Notes under the pieces: generated by a model
Told to the model about the DNA's origin: nothing
The model's input: the letters and a program-made list of their open reading frames with translations, nothing else
Database searches by the model: none
From: Bedellia somnulentella
Taxonomy: Eukaryota > Arthropoda > Insecta > Lepidoptera > Bedelliidae
Assembly (NCBI GenBank): GCA_963576735.1
Contig: OY755178.1
Span: 19,220,001 to 19,284,000, forward strand
Length of the DNA stretch: 64,000 nt
Reading direction: 5' to 3'
Translations under genes and position numbers: made by a program
Part shown: piece after piece, positions 43,212 through 54,788 of the stretch
Layout of the letters: every line of letters starts with the position of its first letter
How positions within the stretch are numbered: position 1 is the stretch's first letter

Positions 43212-43660
43212 TCATTCAGAAAATAGACGTCCTTCCTGGACATAGGAAGCCTCCCCGCCCAAAAATCTCCACAACGACCAATCCCACATTGCCCTCATCC
43301 ATCGGCCTGCTGCGAAGTCGTTGATCCACCATGTCGGAGAACTACCAACATTGCAACGTCCCGTACGTGGCTGCAAGTTGTACATGTGGTCTATAGTACT
43401 AAAGCCTTTTCGGAAGCCGGCTTGTTCGGAATGCTGGATGTCGATGTGTGGAGATCCTCGAAAACGGAAGCTATATCGACCTAAGCTCTTTATGAACCTT
43501 CTTAGAGAACAACACAACACGCTTTCGTTCCATGCCTCTTGCGTGGTTCAATTGTGCAGGACAGTGTGGTATAATTATTTGAAGACGTTCGCGGCATAGC
43601 TTGTAGGCAATTAGATTCTACGCCCTGAACAAAGCCGTCTATGGACGACGGCAGCTTAGG
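43212..43660 (-). pseudogene. Second RTE-like LINE, RT piece fused to C-terminus
   Basis: On the minus strand EQAGFRKGFSTIDHMYNLQ is the RT block 'QAGFRxGxSTxDH', and after a deletion GRWMRAMWDWSLWRFLGGEA resembles the C-terminal region of such proteins. The sequence is too worn to set limits. It differs clearly from the LINE at 47.9 kb, which has QAGFRKGMGCMDQ there. Confidence 0.6.
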
Positions 43661-44270
43661 AACGATCGTTGAGGCCATCTCTGGGGAGGCTTTTATCCAG
43701 AATTGGAGAGTGATGCGTAACGATGATTATAATGTTTATTTAAAAGTTTTGTAAGGAACAGTTTTTTGTCAACGTATACAAAGTATTGTAAAAGGCAGTT
43801 TTGCAACTACATATACTCACTTTATGCATATGTTTAGTTATTAATTCCGAAGCTAAGTTTAGCCGGCAGCTAACCTTGGAACCTCATCGATGGCGACTCT
43901 ACATAGTGTAATAACATGTTGCATGGCATTTTTGCAAAGTTTCTCACAAGAACACGATTATTATACGGAATGAAGGATATATTTTAATGAACATATAATT
44001 CGTTCATTATATCGTTAGCTGGTCGGAGCTGGTGCGAACCAGTTTGGCACGTGGACGGCATGTGCCATACTCTCAATCATGTGAATTATTGTACCCTATT
44101 AATTAGTGTCAGCCTTAGTAGCATAGTAGGAACAATCTTAGATTCCAGTGTCTGAATGGGTCTTAGATTAGTTATTTTTTAGCGCTCTGCAAGTTGTTAG
44201 ATAACGCAGCGTAGCTGTGGACATCGTATCAGCCAGGCCTATGGATAAAAAAATTAGGCAAATAGTGCCG
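43661..44270. other. Non-coding stretch
   Basis: Nothing recognised in about 600 bp. Confidence 0.4.
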
Positions 44271-44274
44271 TGTC

Positions 44275-44440
44275 ACTTTGGGCGATGTGGTTGGAGACCC
44301 ATCACCAACGATAATTTATTTCTAACATCTTCTCCCCTATCAACTTCCAAAATTTGGCTGAGGAGTTTCTAGCTCTAAAGCTCTGGCTACTCCTTTTTGG
44401 GTTTTATGGTTGTGATAAAATATATGTATGTATATATATT
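44275..44440 (+). mobile_element. LS-SINE, C type, 5'-truncated
   Basis: Begins at gggcgatgtggttggagacc and ends tttatggttgtgataaaatatatg. Confidence 0.8.
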
Positions 44441-44542
44441 AGATGCCATAATGACTTCAGATAGATTACAGATGTCAAATCAAATCTAACACCAGTGCAC
44501 AAATTTTCAGTAGTAGCGAGGAGTGAGACAGGAAGATATCAT

Positions 44543-44756
44543 TAATAAATAAAGGAAAGAAAAATTTCGACACAGGCGGGAATCGAACCCACGACCTCGG
44601 GTATACGCCCCCGTTGCTCTGCCATTTAGCTACCGTGTCAATGGCTGCCAGTGCGAAATTCTTCTATCCTTTGTTTCTTTTTGCACTTTTAAGTAGTGTT
44701 ATTTATTAGTAATAATCCCCACATGAGGTTTTCATGAACAAAACCATTCAAATTAT
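44543..44756 (-). mobile_element. TL-SINE monomer, 13-bp TSD
   Basis: aggaagatatcat flanks the 214-bp insert (44530-44542, 44757-44769). One tRNA-like module (44569-44639), leader ttcatgaaaacctcatgtgg. Confidence 0.9.
44569..44639 (-). ncRNA. tRNA-like module (TL-SINE unit), D arm damaged
   Basis: Acceptor GACACGG/CCTGTGTC kept. The D-arm region reads gctaaatggcag rather than gctcaattggcag, so the D stem is broken; a T-stem base is changed (cgtgggttcg). Confidence 0.7.
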
Positions 44757-44939
44757 AGGAAGATATCATCTCTACTAATTGTTCACAGCTGCTTTGCGAT
44801 ATATTTCAAGCTTTTGGATTGGGCCTCCCCAATCGGCATTCATATCAATGGCGAGTACATACCGAATTTTGATTTGCCGATGACCTTTTAGATATGACTG
44901 AAATCACCGAAGATCTAAGCAAAATTCTTAATGTGTGTT

Positions 44940-45175
44940 TTTTTTATATGAAAAGATTGATGGATGTGAACCAAGCTAGAGAGGTTTGCCAGATCGCACA
45001 AACTGGCGATCCATAGTCTCTGCCTACCCGAATGAGAACTAACGGCGTGAGTATATATGTATGTATGTTTCTTTAATAAACTTAGATACGGCCAAATCAT
45101 ATCGAAGTTTGCCAGGATCGTACGTGGTGGCGATCTATAGTCTCTGCATGTAGGTAGTATGTATGTATGTAAATT
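44940..45175 (+). mobile_element. Two 5'-truncated RTE-like LINE ends
   Basis: 44951-45070 encodes the LINE's C-terminal KRLMDVNxAREVC and continues tctctgcctacccgaatgag, gtgagtatatatgtatgtat. A shorter end follows at 45105-45175 (ccaggatcgtacgtggtggc, tagtctctgcatg). They define the LINE 3' end independently of the 47.9-kb copy. Confidence 0.8.
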
Positions 45176-45346
45176 AGTCATATCGCACCCACTTCAGTTG
45201 AACTTTCAGACTGTACACTCTTAAGTTGTCGGGTAACACGTATACCTGGGACAAAGTATTTCGTGAAGTAAAAATTTATTGCGAATCTGGCTACTTCGGT
45301 TTGGGATTTGTTACCGTGACCATAGGTAGTATTTGAATAAGAATTA

Positions 45347-45602
45347 GTGCTGTGTGGTGTCGGCTTAGAATAGCATTACCCCATTTCTTCCGGTGGGTGT
45401 ACGTAAGAGGTGACTAACGGTATTGGGGCTTTTAAGGGATTTTTGAGCGCTGCGGTTGTAGATCCTTCACCAACAACCTTTACTTTACCATCTTTTCCCC
45501 ACTCAACTTTCCAAATGTGGCCGAGGAATTTCTGATTCCTTAGTTCTGGCTACCCCTTCTAGGGATTTATAGCCGTGAGTATATGAATGTATGTATGAGT
45601 AT
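45347..45602 (+). mobile_element. LS-SINE, A type, complete
   Basis: tgtgtggtgtcggcttagaa head, ggtgggtgtacgtaagaggt, tail tatagccgtgagtatatgaa. Confidence 0.9.
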
Positions 45603-45854
45603 AGCTAGTTTAAAAGTTACACCCAATGCCACGTTCTAACATAAACCAACGGTTCCAGTACGGTGTCACTAATAGTTTAATAACTAGCTCCTAATTATCT
45701 ATGCTAGCACTGAGATCATACATTTTATTATAGAGTAATTAATTTTATCTATACTCATAAAAGTGGCTTTGCATTATAGTCGTGTAATACAGTGAAGGAA
45801 GAGACATTATTGTATGAATATTTATGGCTGAATTAGGGACACTTAATTTCAAGC

Positions 45855-46900
45855 CCCTCTTTTCCACTGGGCACTCTGGGCAAGTGCCCAGGGCCCCGTG
45901 ATCGATAGGGACCCCCTCGTCTCTGCCAGATCACGAAACGATAACCGACATTTATTGCAAAGAACTTTTTCGATTCGCATACATCAAACCTAAATCACTG
46001 ACTACAATACCAATTTGCTTACAGCTTTTACAGCTAAATAAATTAAAATACACAAAAATACAATTTAATGGAACACTAAGTACGTAAAATTCTCTAAAAG
46101 TTATGTCTATCATGTGTCGATTTCTTATACGTTGTTCTCGAGATATTTAATCAACAAAATAAAAAAGGTACTATTTTTTTACAAACGAATAAAATAAAAT
46201 ATAAAGTCTGTTGGTTACAAAAAATAGATAGCGATGAATTTCTAAAAAAAACGCTTAAGGGCGAGTCGGCTCGCGGACTAAGGGTTGCGTTCTATCATCT
46301 ATATAGAAAATCACGTTTGTACTTAAATCATGGGAGCCCCCCTTTAATATTTACTTTATGGTCGTTTAAAAATTAATTTTGAAAGGTAATATATAAGTGA
46401 TGTTGTATTGAGCAATAAATACGAAAAAAACACGTATATAGTATGGGGATCCCCTTAATATTTTAGTATTTGTTGTTGTAGCGGCAAAGAAAATACATCA
46501 TGTGTGAAAATTTCAGCTTTCTAGCTATCGTGGTTTAGTTGGTTTATGAGATACAGCATGGAGACAGGCAGTGGAGGCTTTAATGGGGTCCCGTTTTACC
46601 TTTTGGTACGGAACCCTAAATAACGATTCTACTAGCCTAATAACTGTAGATATACAAAAAATATAAATGTTAAAGTATTTTTTTCCAATTATTAATTGTG
46701 AACGGGCTGAAGTTCTAGTTCGACAACAGACATCGCTAAGATTTACTCGGAAGATCGTGACCGGATCGAAAAATTAATCTGGAAACTTGCTTATCTACTT
46801 TCTTTGTTTATTCTAACAAAATAATGTTCTGTCAAAGTCATAGGGGCCCCATTATTCTCATATGCCCAGGGCCTCCAATAGGTTAAAGACGGCTTTGCTT
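45855..46900. mobile_element. Dispersed repeat with gtgcccagggcc ends, nested insertion
   Basis: Opens near gcaagtgcccagggccccgt and closes near atgcccagggcctccaatag. Inside, 46200-46620 is another copy of the gguaccc-type repeat ending ggtacggaaccctaaa, with gcgagtcggctcgcggacta near its start. Non-coding; class unknown. Confidence 0.45.
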
Positions 46901-47091
46901 AATTTAGATCAAGTAAGCATCATATTTGGGCTTCAGGTACCTTTTTCAGGATTTCATTGCCGAATGGCAAAAAACGAAACACTATTAGTTTCGTCATGTC
47001 TGTCCATGTGACACAGCAATTTGTATCCGACACTTTTGAGAATACGTGGTTGAAAATTCATAGGTAAACCGCTTCAAGATTTTAGTAAAAT

Positions 47092-47885
47092 ACTAGTGGA
47101 TCGGCGCAGCTTCGCACAGGTAGCGTAGTTTGAAAAATATCTGAGGTTTCTTCAATCACTGCTCAACCTTTGTAGCGCAACTTATAGCACTCCTGAATAG
47201 TGAAGCTTTGTGATTGTGAAAGCGCTTTAATGAACATTTCAGTATCTCCGAAAATAGTCCCATGCAAACAAACAATCAGAGTTACAACTTTGCATACATC
47301 ATACATATACTCACGGCTATCTTTTGCCCGAGCAAAAGATAATCCTTATAGCATGATTCAGTATACACGTGCGACGACAGGACACGATGGCTTATTTCAT
47401 GTATAAGTTTGGTGTTTCAATACCGATTTCTATGATTCTTTTTTTATTGAATAGGTAATAATGTAAACTTTTTTAAATGAGAGATGAATGAGAGAACTAT
47501 AAACGTAAGAGTAAACAAATATAATCAGAATGCTCCGAACTGCTAAGCTATCAGGAGTTACACGTGTTATTGTAAGTCAACCATAAAAGATAGACATTTG
47601 CTGTTCAGCGATATTTTTTAGACATTTTATGTAGAATATTTCCGTCATACATGATTTCTATGTAACTATTACCATTAAGGCTGCACACGTAACAAAAGCT
47701 TAAAAAATGGAGTAACTTTCCTCGTTTTCCCAAACTTTCCGAAAATTCCCCTTCACTACTCTGCTGAAAAGTACACTATAACCAACCCAGAAGTATGAAG
47801 AATAATCCTACCAAGTTTCGTTAAAATCCGTCGAGTGGTCTTTGTTTCCATAAGGAACATACAAACCGACAGACAGACAGACAGA
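47092..47885 (+). mobile_element. Copy of the actagtggatcggc element
   Basis: Same blocks as 17162-18095. An LS-SINE tail scrap (catacatatactcacggcta) lies inside at 47300-47330. The copy ends at the (gaca)n tract where the LINE is inserted. Confidence 0.6.
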
Positions 47886-50567
47886 CAGACAAAAAATTTA
47901 CATACATACATACATATTCTCACGCCGTTAGTTCCCATTGGGGTAGGCAGAGACTATCAATCGCCACTTTGTACGATCCTGGCAAACCTCTCTGGCTTCG
48001 TTTACATCCATCAATCTTTTCATACATGCTCTTTTATTCTTCATACTGCGGACACCTGCCTTTTTGAGCACATTTTCTATTTGATCCAAATGTGTCCTCC
48101 GAGGTCGTCCTCTACTTACATTACCTTCCACATTGGCTCTATATATCCCTTTCACCAATTTACTGTCATCCATCCTCTCTATGTGCCCAAACCATCTCAA
48201 CATTCCTTTTTCTATCTTTCTTACAATATCATCTTTTACACCACACCTTTCACGAATCATATCATTCCTCACACGATCACATAACCTTACATTACACACT
48301 TTTCTGAGGGATCTCATTTCTACTGCATTCACTCTACTTTCATGCTTCTTCTGCCACACCCAACATTCACTGCCATACATAAGCGTAGGAACGAGGACAG
48401 CATCATGCACAGCTATTCGGGCCTTTTCAGACACCGACTGACTAGACATTAGACTATCCAGTGCTCCATTTACCGCATTACCCTTTTTCACTCTTCTCTC
48501 GATATCTTCATCACACTTTCCATCCCTAGTAAACAAACTTCCCAAATATACAAACTCTTTCACTTGTTCCACTTTCTTACCATTAATCTTTATCACGCAT
48601 TCGGTCATATTCACCTCTCTCTCAAAAACCATAGTTTTTGTTTTATCCACATTCACCCTCATTCCTTTTTTTTCAAAAGACGCACATGCAATATTCATCA
48701 TCTCTTGCAGCTCTTCCACCGATGATGCAAGTAGCACTTGATCGTCGGCATATAAGAGGCATTTAATGATGAATCCACCCATTCTCAATCCATAATCACT
48801 TTCACGCAACTCTGTTAAACAGTCATCCATGAACAAATTAAGGCGCCACGGGGAAGCTACACAACCATGTCGGACACCCCGAGAGATCCCGAACCAGTCA
48901 GTATTTTCCCCGTTTACTCTCACACATGCACTGGAATCCTCATAGAGTGATACCAGTGCACGTATAAGTCGACTCCCCAAACCGAACTTGGATAACACCT
49001 CCCATAAACACGTTCTTACCACCCTATCATATGCCTTCTCTAAATCAATGAAGGAGCAATACACCTTTCGGTTCTTAGCTAAGAACTTTTCGGTGATGCT
49101 CCTTAAAGAGAAGATTTGGTCCATACATCCCATTCCCTTCCTAAATCCTGCTTGCACGTCCCAAATTTTATCATCCGTTTCATTCATTACTCTTTCAATC
49201 AAAACCTTTGCATACAATTTACCGACAATGCTGAGTAGGCTAATTCCACGGTAGTTTCTAGCCTCCTGGTGCGACCCCTTTCCTTTATCTAAAGGCACAA
49301 TTACCGCTTTGCACCAGTCTTGTGGCACTTTGCCACTCGACCAGCATTTTTGGAAAAGGAAGTACAACCAGGAAGCCACCACCCCTTTACCAGCCCTCAG
49401 CATTTCAGTGTTTATCCTGTCATACCCTGCCGCTTTCCCTAGTTTCATACTTTTCATTGCTTTCATTATTTATTCCATACTGATCTCACTGTCACTAAAG
49501 TCACCCATAACGTCGTTCCAATCAACATTACTGCCGATTGGCGAAGAAATGGATCTATCCTCTTTTTCAAAGAGTCCCTCAAAATCGTTCTTCCATACTC
49601 GTCTTATGCTACTTTCATCCGTCGCCAATTCACCCTGTTCATCTCTCACAACATTCACTCTCGTGTTTTGGGAAACACCCTTTTCTTTCCGGATATATTT
49701 CCAGAACAACTTTTGGTTATTCCAGAAATTATCAGAGAGTTTCCTCTCACACCATTCTATCAGATCACGCTTTTTCTTTTCTATTTTCTTCTTAACCTCA
49801 TTCTTAACTCTCTTATATTCATCTTCACTATTCTTCACTACATCATCTGTTACTCTCGCATCCATTCGTTTACTAGTTTTAATCGCTAGTAAATCTAACC
49901 AAGCTTTCTTCTTATCTCCAACTGCCTCTTTCACATCTTTATCCCACCAACTTGTTGGTGGTCTATTTGTTCTTTTACTCAATCCACATACTTCCGTCGC
50001 ACATTCAACCATTGACGATTTGAGCACATCCCATACTTCTTCTATTTCCAATATTCCAATTCATCCTTCATCTCCACGCAACTTAGCCTGTCGTCCAATT
50101 TCTTTATATATTCATCTCTAATATTTTCATCCTCTTCCAATTTCTCCACTTTTATTCTCACAAATTCAGTTGTCGACACTTTGGCCCTGTGACGCCAACG
50201 CGTGCACAGTCCCCTCAATCGTGATATCACGAGAAAGTGGTCTGTGCCAACGTTAATGCCCCTATGGACTCTGGTGTCAACAACCTTTGCTCTTAGCCTT
50301 TCATCCACTATCACAAAATCTATCATACTTCTCTCGCTTCCTCTCTGTCTAGTATACATATGGATATCTTTGTGTTCAAACAACGTGTTCGTAACACAAA
50401 GATTCCTCTCCAAACATACATCAATCACTTTCTCACCATTCTCGTTCACTCTTTTATCACCAAACTTTCCTAAAACTCTTTCACAACCGTTGCGTGACAC
50501 ACCAACCCAACCATTAAAATCTCCTAACATATAAATAAAAGATGTTATTAAAGGAAAGAAAAATTTC

Positions 50568-50640
50568 GACACTGGCGGGGTTCGAACCCGCGACCTTCGG
50601 GTAAACGCCCCCGTCGCTCTGCCAACTGAGCTACAGTGTC
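50568..50640 (-). ncRNA. tRNA-like module (TL-SINE unit)
   Basis: Cloverleaf fully paired in acceptor, D and T stems; loop variant cgtttac in place of cgtatac. Confidence 0.8.
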
Positions 50641-50882
50641 AGTTGGCATCCAGCGCGAAATTTCTCTATCCTTTGTTTCTTTTTTACACGTTCAAGTAGT
50701 GTTTGCGTTTCCTACCTCCGAATTTTAACTAATTCGGACGGCCACTTGTCTACCTTTTCAGATAGAATGCAAATGTTGGAAACGTCTAACTATCACATAA
50801 TTTAATGTTTTTTGACATGAATTCCTCATGTGGGGATTATTACTCATAAATAAAAGATGTTATTAAAGGAAAGAAAAATTTC

Positions 50883-50955
50883 GACACTGGCGGGGTTCGA
50901 ACCCGCGACCTTCGGGTAAACGCCCCCGTCGCTCTGCCAACTGAGCTACAGTGTC
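50883..50955 (-). ncRNA. tRNA-like module (TL-SINE unit)
   Basis: Identical to the module at 50568-50640 over the cloverleaf, including the cgtttac variant. Confidence 0.8.
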
Positions 50956-51164
50956 AGTGGGCATCCAGCACGAAATTTCTCTATCCTTTGTTCCTTTTTT
51001 ACACGTTCAAGTAGTGTTTGCGTTTCCTACCTCCGAATTTTAACTAATTCGGACGGCCACTTGTCTACCTTTTCAGATAGAATGCAAATGTTGGAAACGT
51101 CTAACTATCACATAATTTAATGTTTTTTGACATGAATTCCTCATGTGGGGATTATTACTCATAA

Positions 51165-51349
51165 ATAAAAGATGTTATTAAAGGAAAGAAAAATTTCGAC
51201 ACTGGCGGGGTTCGAACCCGCGACCTTCGGGTAAACGCCCCCGTCTGTAGCTCAGTTGGCAGAGCGACGGGGGCGTTTACCCGAAGGTCGCGAGTTCGAA
51301 CCCCGCCAGTGTCGAAATTTTTCTTTCCTTTAATAACATCTTTTATTTA
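51165..51349. repeat. Long palindrome made of two opposed TL-SINE ends
   Basis: 51165-51245 (minus copy, truncated) and about 51264-51349 (plus copy) are reverse complements for about 80 bp around an 18-nt loop tgtagctcagttggcaga. The plus module is at 51246-51313. Confidence 0.85.
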
Positions 51350-52171
51350 TGAGTAATAATCCCCACATGAGGAATTCATGTCAAAAAACATTAAATTATC
51401 TCCTAACATAACAATTTTCTCATTTTCATCACACCCATTCGCAACATCGTCTAACAAATTCCAAAACTCCTCCCTCTCGGATAGTGATCTGGACATGTCC
51501 GGAGCATACACGCAAATTATGCGCATCCGGACAAGCCCTACCTTCACCTTTATCCATAGGAGCCTTGGACTCACACACGCATAATCTTTCATGCACTTAG
51601 CCATCCTTTCAGATATCAGAAGTCCCACGCCTTGACAAGCTCTGTCACTCTTGGCAACTCCCGACCAGATAGCTGTAAATGGGCCAAGTTGCTCTTCGTT
51701 TCATTTACACACAGAAAATCTAGTTTTCTTTATTCCATAATCAAACATACTTCATCTAATTTTTCATGCATCCCTCCACACACATTCATCGTACCAAAGC
51801 GGGTCTCTTTAGCCCACTTTTCGCCCCGCGAGGAACCACGGCGTGATAGGTGGCGAGCCATATCGCCGCCATCGTGTTTAATTTTTGTTGCGAAACACAT
51901 TTGGACCCCACGAAAAGCAAGGGAAGTAAACTGTCCGCCTAGCCAGAGCCCCGCTTGACTAGGTAAGGTTATTTAGTACCCGGAGTTCACCAGGCTCCGG
52001 GACGGCGGCACGCTAACGACCAGGCTCACCCCTGGCCACGCATCCCTCGGCACGGCAGACCTTGGATTGGTGTAGAGGCGAAGATGAAAAAGCCCTTTTC
52101 CCTTAGTCGACTTCTACGACACCCACGGGAAGCGATGGGGTAGTGCTATTCTATGCCGACACTACACAGCA

Positions 52172-52285
52172 TAGCAACTCCATTTTTTAAGCTTCAGTCG
52201 CGTGTGCAGCTTTAATGGTTAAGCTTACATAGAAATCATGGATGACGGAAATATTTTTCATAAAATGGCGAAGCTGGGCCGATCC
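52172..52285 (-). mobile_element. Deleted copy of the actagtggatcggc element
   Basis: Inverted relative to 47092-47885: ends gaagctgggccgatccacta; inner part gtgcagctttaatggttaag and catagaaatcatggatgac. The interior is largely lost. Confidence 0.6.
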
Positions 52286-54780
52286 ACTAGTTATTTATAT
52301 AAGGCAATAAGACTTGCAATACAGAGACGTGGCCTCTTACAATTGTATTCATTTTACAAGGAGGCTCATAGTTATCCATTATGCAATGGAAAGACCTCTG
52401 TTAGGAGTTTGACTGCGCGATTGTATCTTCGCCCAATTGAGTATTGTAAAACATAAGAGGAAATGAGCAGGCCACATTGAGCTGCCGTTGGGGCTTAGAG
52501 GTTCTAGAGTGGCGGCCACGTACCGGACGACGAAATGTGGCTTGCGGGGAACCGGGGGATGAGGGCAACACAAGACCAGTGATTGTGGATTGAATGATGT
52601 TGATGAAATTTTATTTTTTAAAACATTTAAGCCCAGTACCAGTTCCTCTGCTTGGTGCCATTGAAATTATTTTGGCTTCATTAAACAGTTTTTCCCCAAC
52701 GATGGACTTCAGCACAATTTTTACACGTTTTTGATATGATATGAATGGACAATATTATATTCAATACTGGCCATTTTCATGTTTCATTTAATACTTGCTG
52801 ACTTCGTACTGTCAAATTTGCTTATGACAAAGCTGAAGGCGTTTTTTCCGGTACTCTTAGTTCAAACAGGCATGAATATTTTATTGGTAAACATTTTCCG
52901 GGATAAAAAGTATCCTATGTTATAATTCGGGTCATTATCTAGCATTATGCCAAATTTCATTCATATAAATTATGTACTTGAGGAGCATTTTTGCCTCAAA
53001 CACACAAACATCCAAACATCTAAATTTTCACATTTATTATATGAATAGGATTTTTATTGAAAGCAAACTTCATTTAGATTTTTAAAGTAAAGTAATGTGC
53101 AATCACGTATATTTAAAAAAAATACAATTTAATAGCTGATAAATACCATGTTACGTCAACAAAATAGTCGCGTGCCGTATTATATGTTAAGTATGGCACA
53201 CCCACTTATTGGAAAGGATAAAATGATCTGACTGAGTGAATCATATTTACCATGATCTAATAGGAAATAAATAATTCTAACATTGCGGATAGGTAGGAAC
53301 AAATACTTTAAAGTTTTTGGTTAAACATTTTTTTAGATTACTTTAGAAAATCCAACATTCTTAAATATTTGAATTTAAAGTTTAATTATAAAATAATCCC
53401 GGATTTTAATATTAAGAGCTCGTGGAAGTTCAAACTGTATCCTAAAAATGATTGTAGAGAGGTGTGACTCCTGCCTTCATACTACTACTAGGTTCTTCAC
53501 CCTTCATGCTGTACGGGGGTGACTGGACCTTATGTATATATACATTCAAATTTTTCTCTTGCTTGTTTTTTTTTACTAACATAGTAAATAAGTAAAATAC
53601 TAACACTTAATATGGACTAAAATTGTTTGAAAAAAAAAATATATATTTTTATTATTTTAAGAGAAAATGATGTTTTTACGTCGGTATTTGTCGGTCTACC
53701 CTTTCCATTAAGATACATAATTATGTTTGAATTATTTCCATGTATTCTGAATTTAAGCAATATCAGCACCAGCCGTGACTATGTATTCGTATATTTATCG
53801 TTTGTGTAAAGAGTAATAATCCAAACCCAAGTTATGAGGCTTCAGAAAATCGACGAAGCGCTTCGAGAAAAGGTAGGTAGTGCCCGTGCGCTTTGCTTGG
53901 CTCGTATTGGCCATGTATTACATGATGATCAAATGCTTGATATTTACCACTTTATCACAATTTTGGATAATATTTTATAGGACCCGAAAAAAATAAGTTC
54001 CAAAACTAACTAAACCACCATTAGTCATTATTATCTACAAATTCATCAACATGTCATTTCATACGAGAAAAATTGAAATTTATGGATAATAATAACAATA
54101 AGCCAATGGGATGCTGTGTAGCTTTTTTCGCGACTTAATCAATAATTATCGTTTTAAATAATAAGTAATTTGACCAACATTATTGTTTGAGTTAATTAGT
54201 TTTCAAGTTCTATGCAATTTCACTAAAATTAAGAATGACAGTTTTAGCGTCTTATCGCAGTGTTGCGCCGCGCCGCCCGGTTCATTGGTTATTCCCCGAT
54301 ACAGCGGCTTGGGTTTTTCCTTGCGCTTTCCCGCCAATTTGCTTGGACGCCATCTTGATTTTCGGTGTAGTTATCAAATATGGGTCAAATATACACTTTA
54401 TCATTTACTAACTTCTTTTTGTAACCCATAGGTGTCACAATAGAGTTCAATAAGAGTAGATTCCTCAAGCCGACTTTTATAATAATACCTATTCAATAAA
54501 CGGTTCTCACAGGTTGCAGGTTTCACTTTATTCCTTCTGCGTATTCTTGATTGTAAGGGAAAAAATAATTATTAATTCAAACATAAGTTCTTACCTACAC
54601 TAGTGGGTTTAGCAACGTGTCCGTTATTCACATAAAATCTAGTTTCATTCGCCAAGACTTCAAGCTTTTTATGAGAAACTTATTCCATGCATTTATGTTA
54701 TTTCCTTTCACCTTAAATCACTTATTTCAGTGAATCACATACATGATAAATTATCAAAATGTGTGGCGCTTAGCCTTTAA
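52286..54780. other. Quiet non-coding stretch
   Basis: About 2.5 kb. A scrap of a dispersed repeat lies at 52850-53060 (gggataaaaagtatcctatg, atgccaaatttcattcatat, ttttcacatttattatatg). Small frames at 53627 and 54183 (plus) have no domain. No promoter or exon signal seen. Confidence 0.45.
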
Positions 54781-54788
54781 TTTTACAA

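Larger units (their letters stand above)
50532..51397 (-). mobile_element. TL-SINE multimer (315-bp period) with terminal palindrome, 13-bp TSD
   Basis: atctcctaacata at 50519-50531 and 51398-51410 brackets the insert within the LINE endonuclease. Minus-strand modules begin at 50568, 50883 and 51198 (exact 315-bp steps); the third is cut at 51245 and joined to a plus-strand module. Units are nearly identical, so the array is young. Confidence 0.9.
47928..51861 (-). pseudogene. RTE-like LINE endonuclease-reverse transcriptase, inactivated
   Basis: Start Met at 51861 by frame. Apurinic-type endonuclease: VNETK near the N-terminus, MLGD(F)NGW, SMIDFVIVD and GTDH near the C-terminal end. RT: YDRINTEML, RNYRGISLLS, QAGFRKG, FIDLEKAYDRV, GVRHGCVASP, catalytic LLYADDQV. 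The C-terminal part carries LRWFGHIERM and ends SAYPNGN. It would nick DNA and copy its RNA onto the target. Damage: a stop near 51737, the 866-bp insertion at 50532-51397, a frameshift near 50050 and a stop at 49467-49469; the 512-codon frame 49466-47928 is otherwise open. Clade (RTE versus the related Proto2 type) is not settled. Confidence 0.85.
47900..52170 (-). mobile_element. RTE-like LINE, near full length, with nested TL-SINE
   Basis: Minus strand: 5' end at 52170 (tgctgtgtagtgtcggcata), a ~300-bp 5' UTR, one long endonuclease-RT reading region, a very short 3' UTR and a gtgagaatatgtatgtatg tail. Without the 866-bp insertion it is about 3.4 kb, a normal RTE size. The first ~80 bp match the head of LS-SINE and the tail matches the LS-SINE tail. 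Confidence 0.85.

Noticed and set aside
48092..50534. Several plus-strand frames over the LINE (for example 49309-50121, 270 codons)
   Set aside because: They are antisense shadows of the RTE-like endonuclease-RT and have no domains.
50519..51410. TL-SINE as a cut-and-paste transposon with terminal inverted repeats
   Set aside because: The inverted leader blocks are not at both ends in every copy, TSDs vary from 11 to 22 bp, and a 26-bp 3'-only insertion exists; retroposition fits better.
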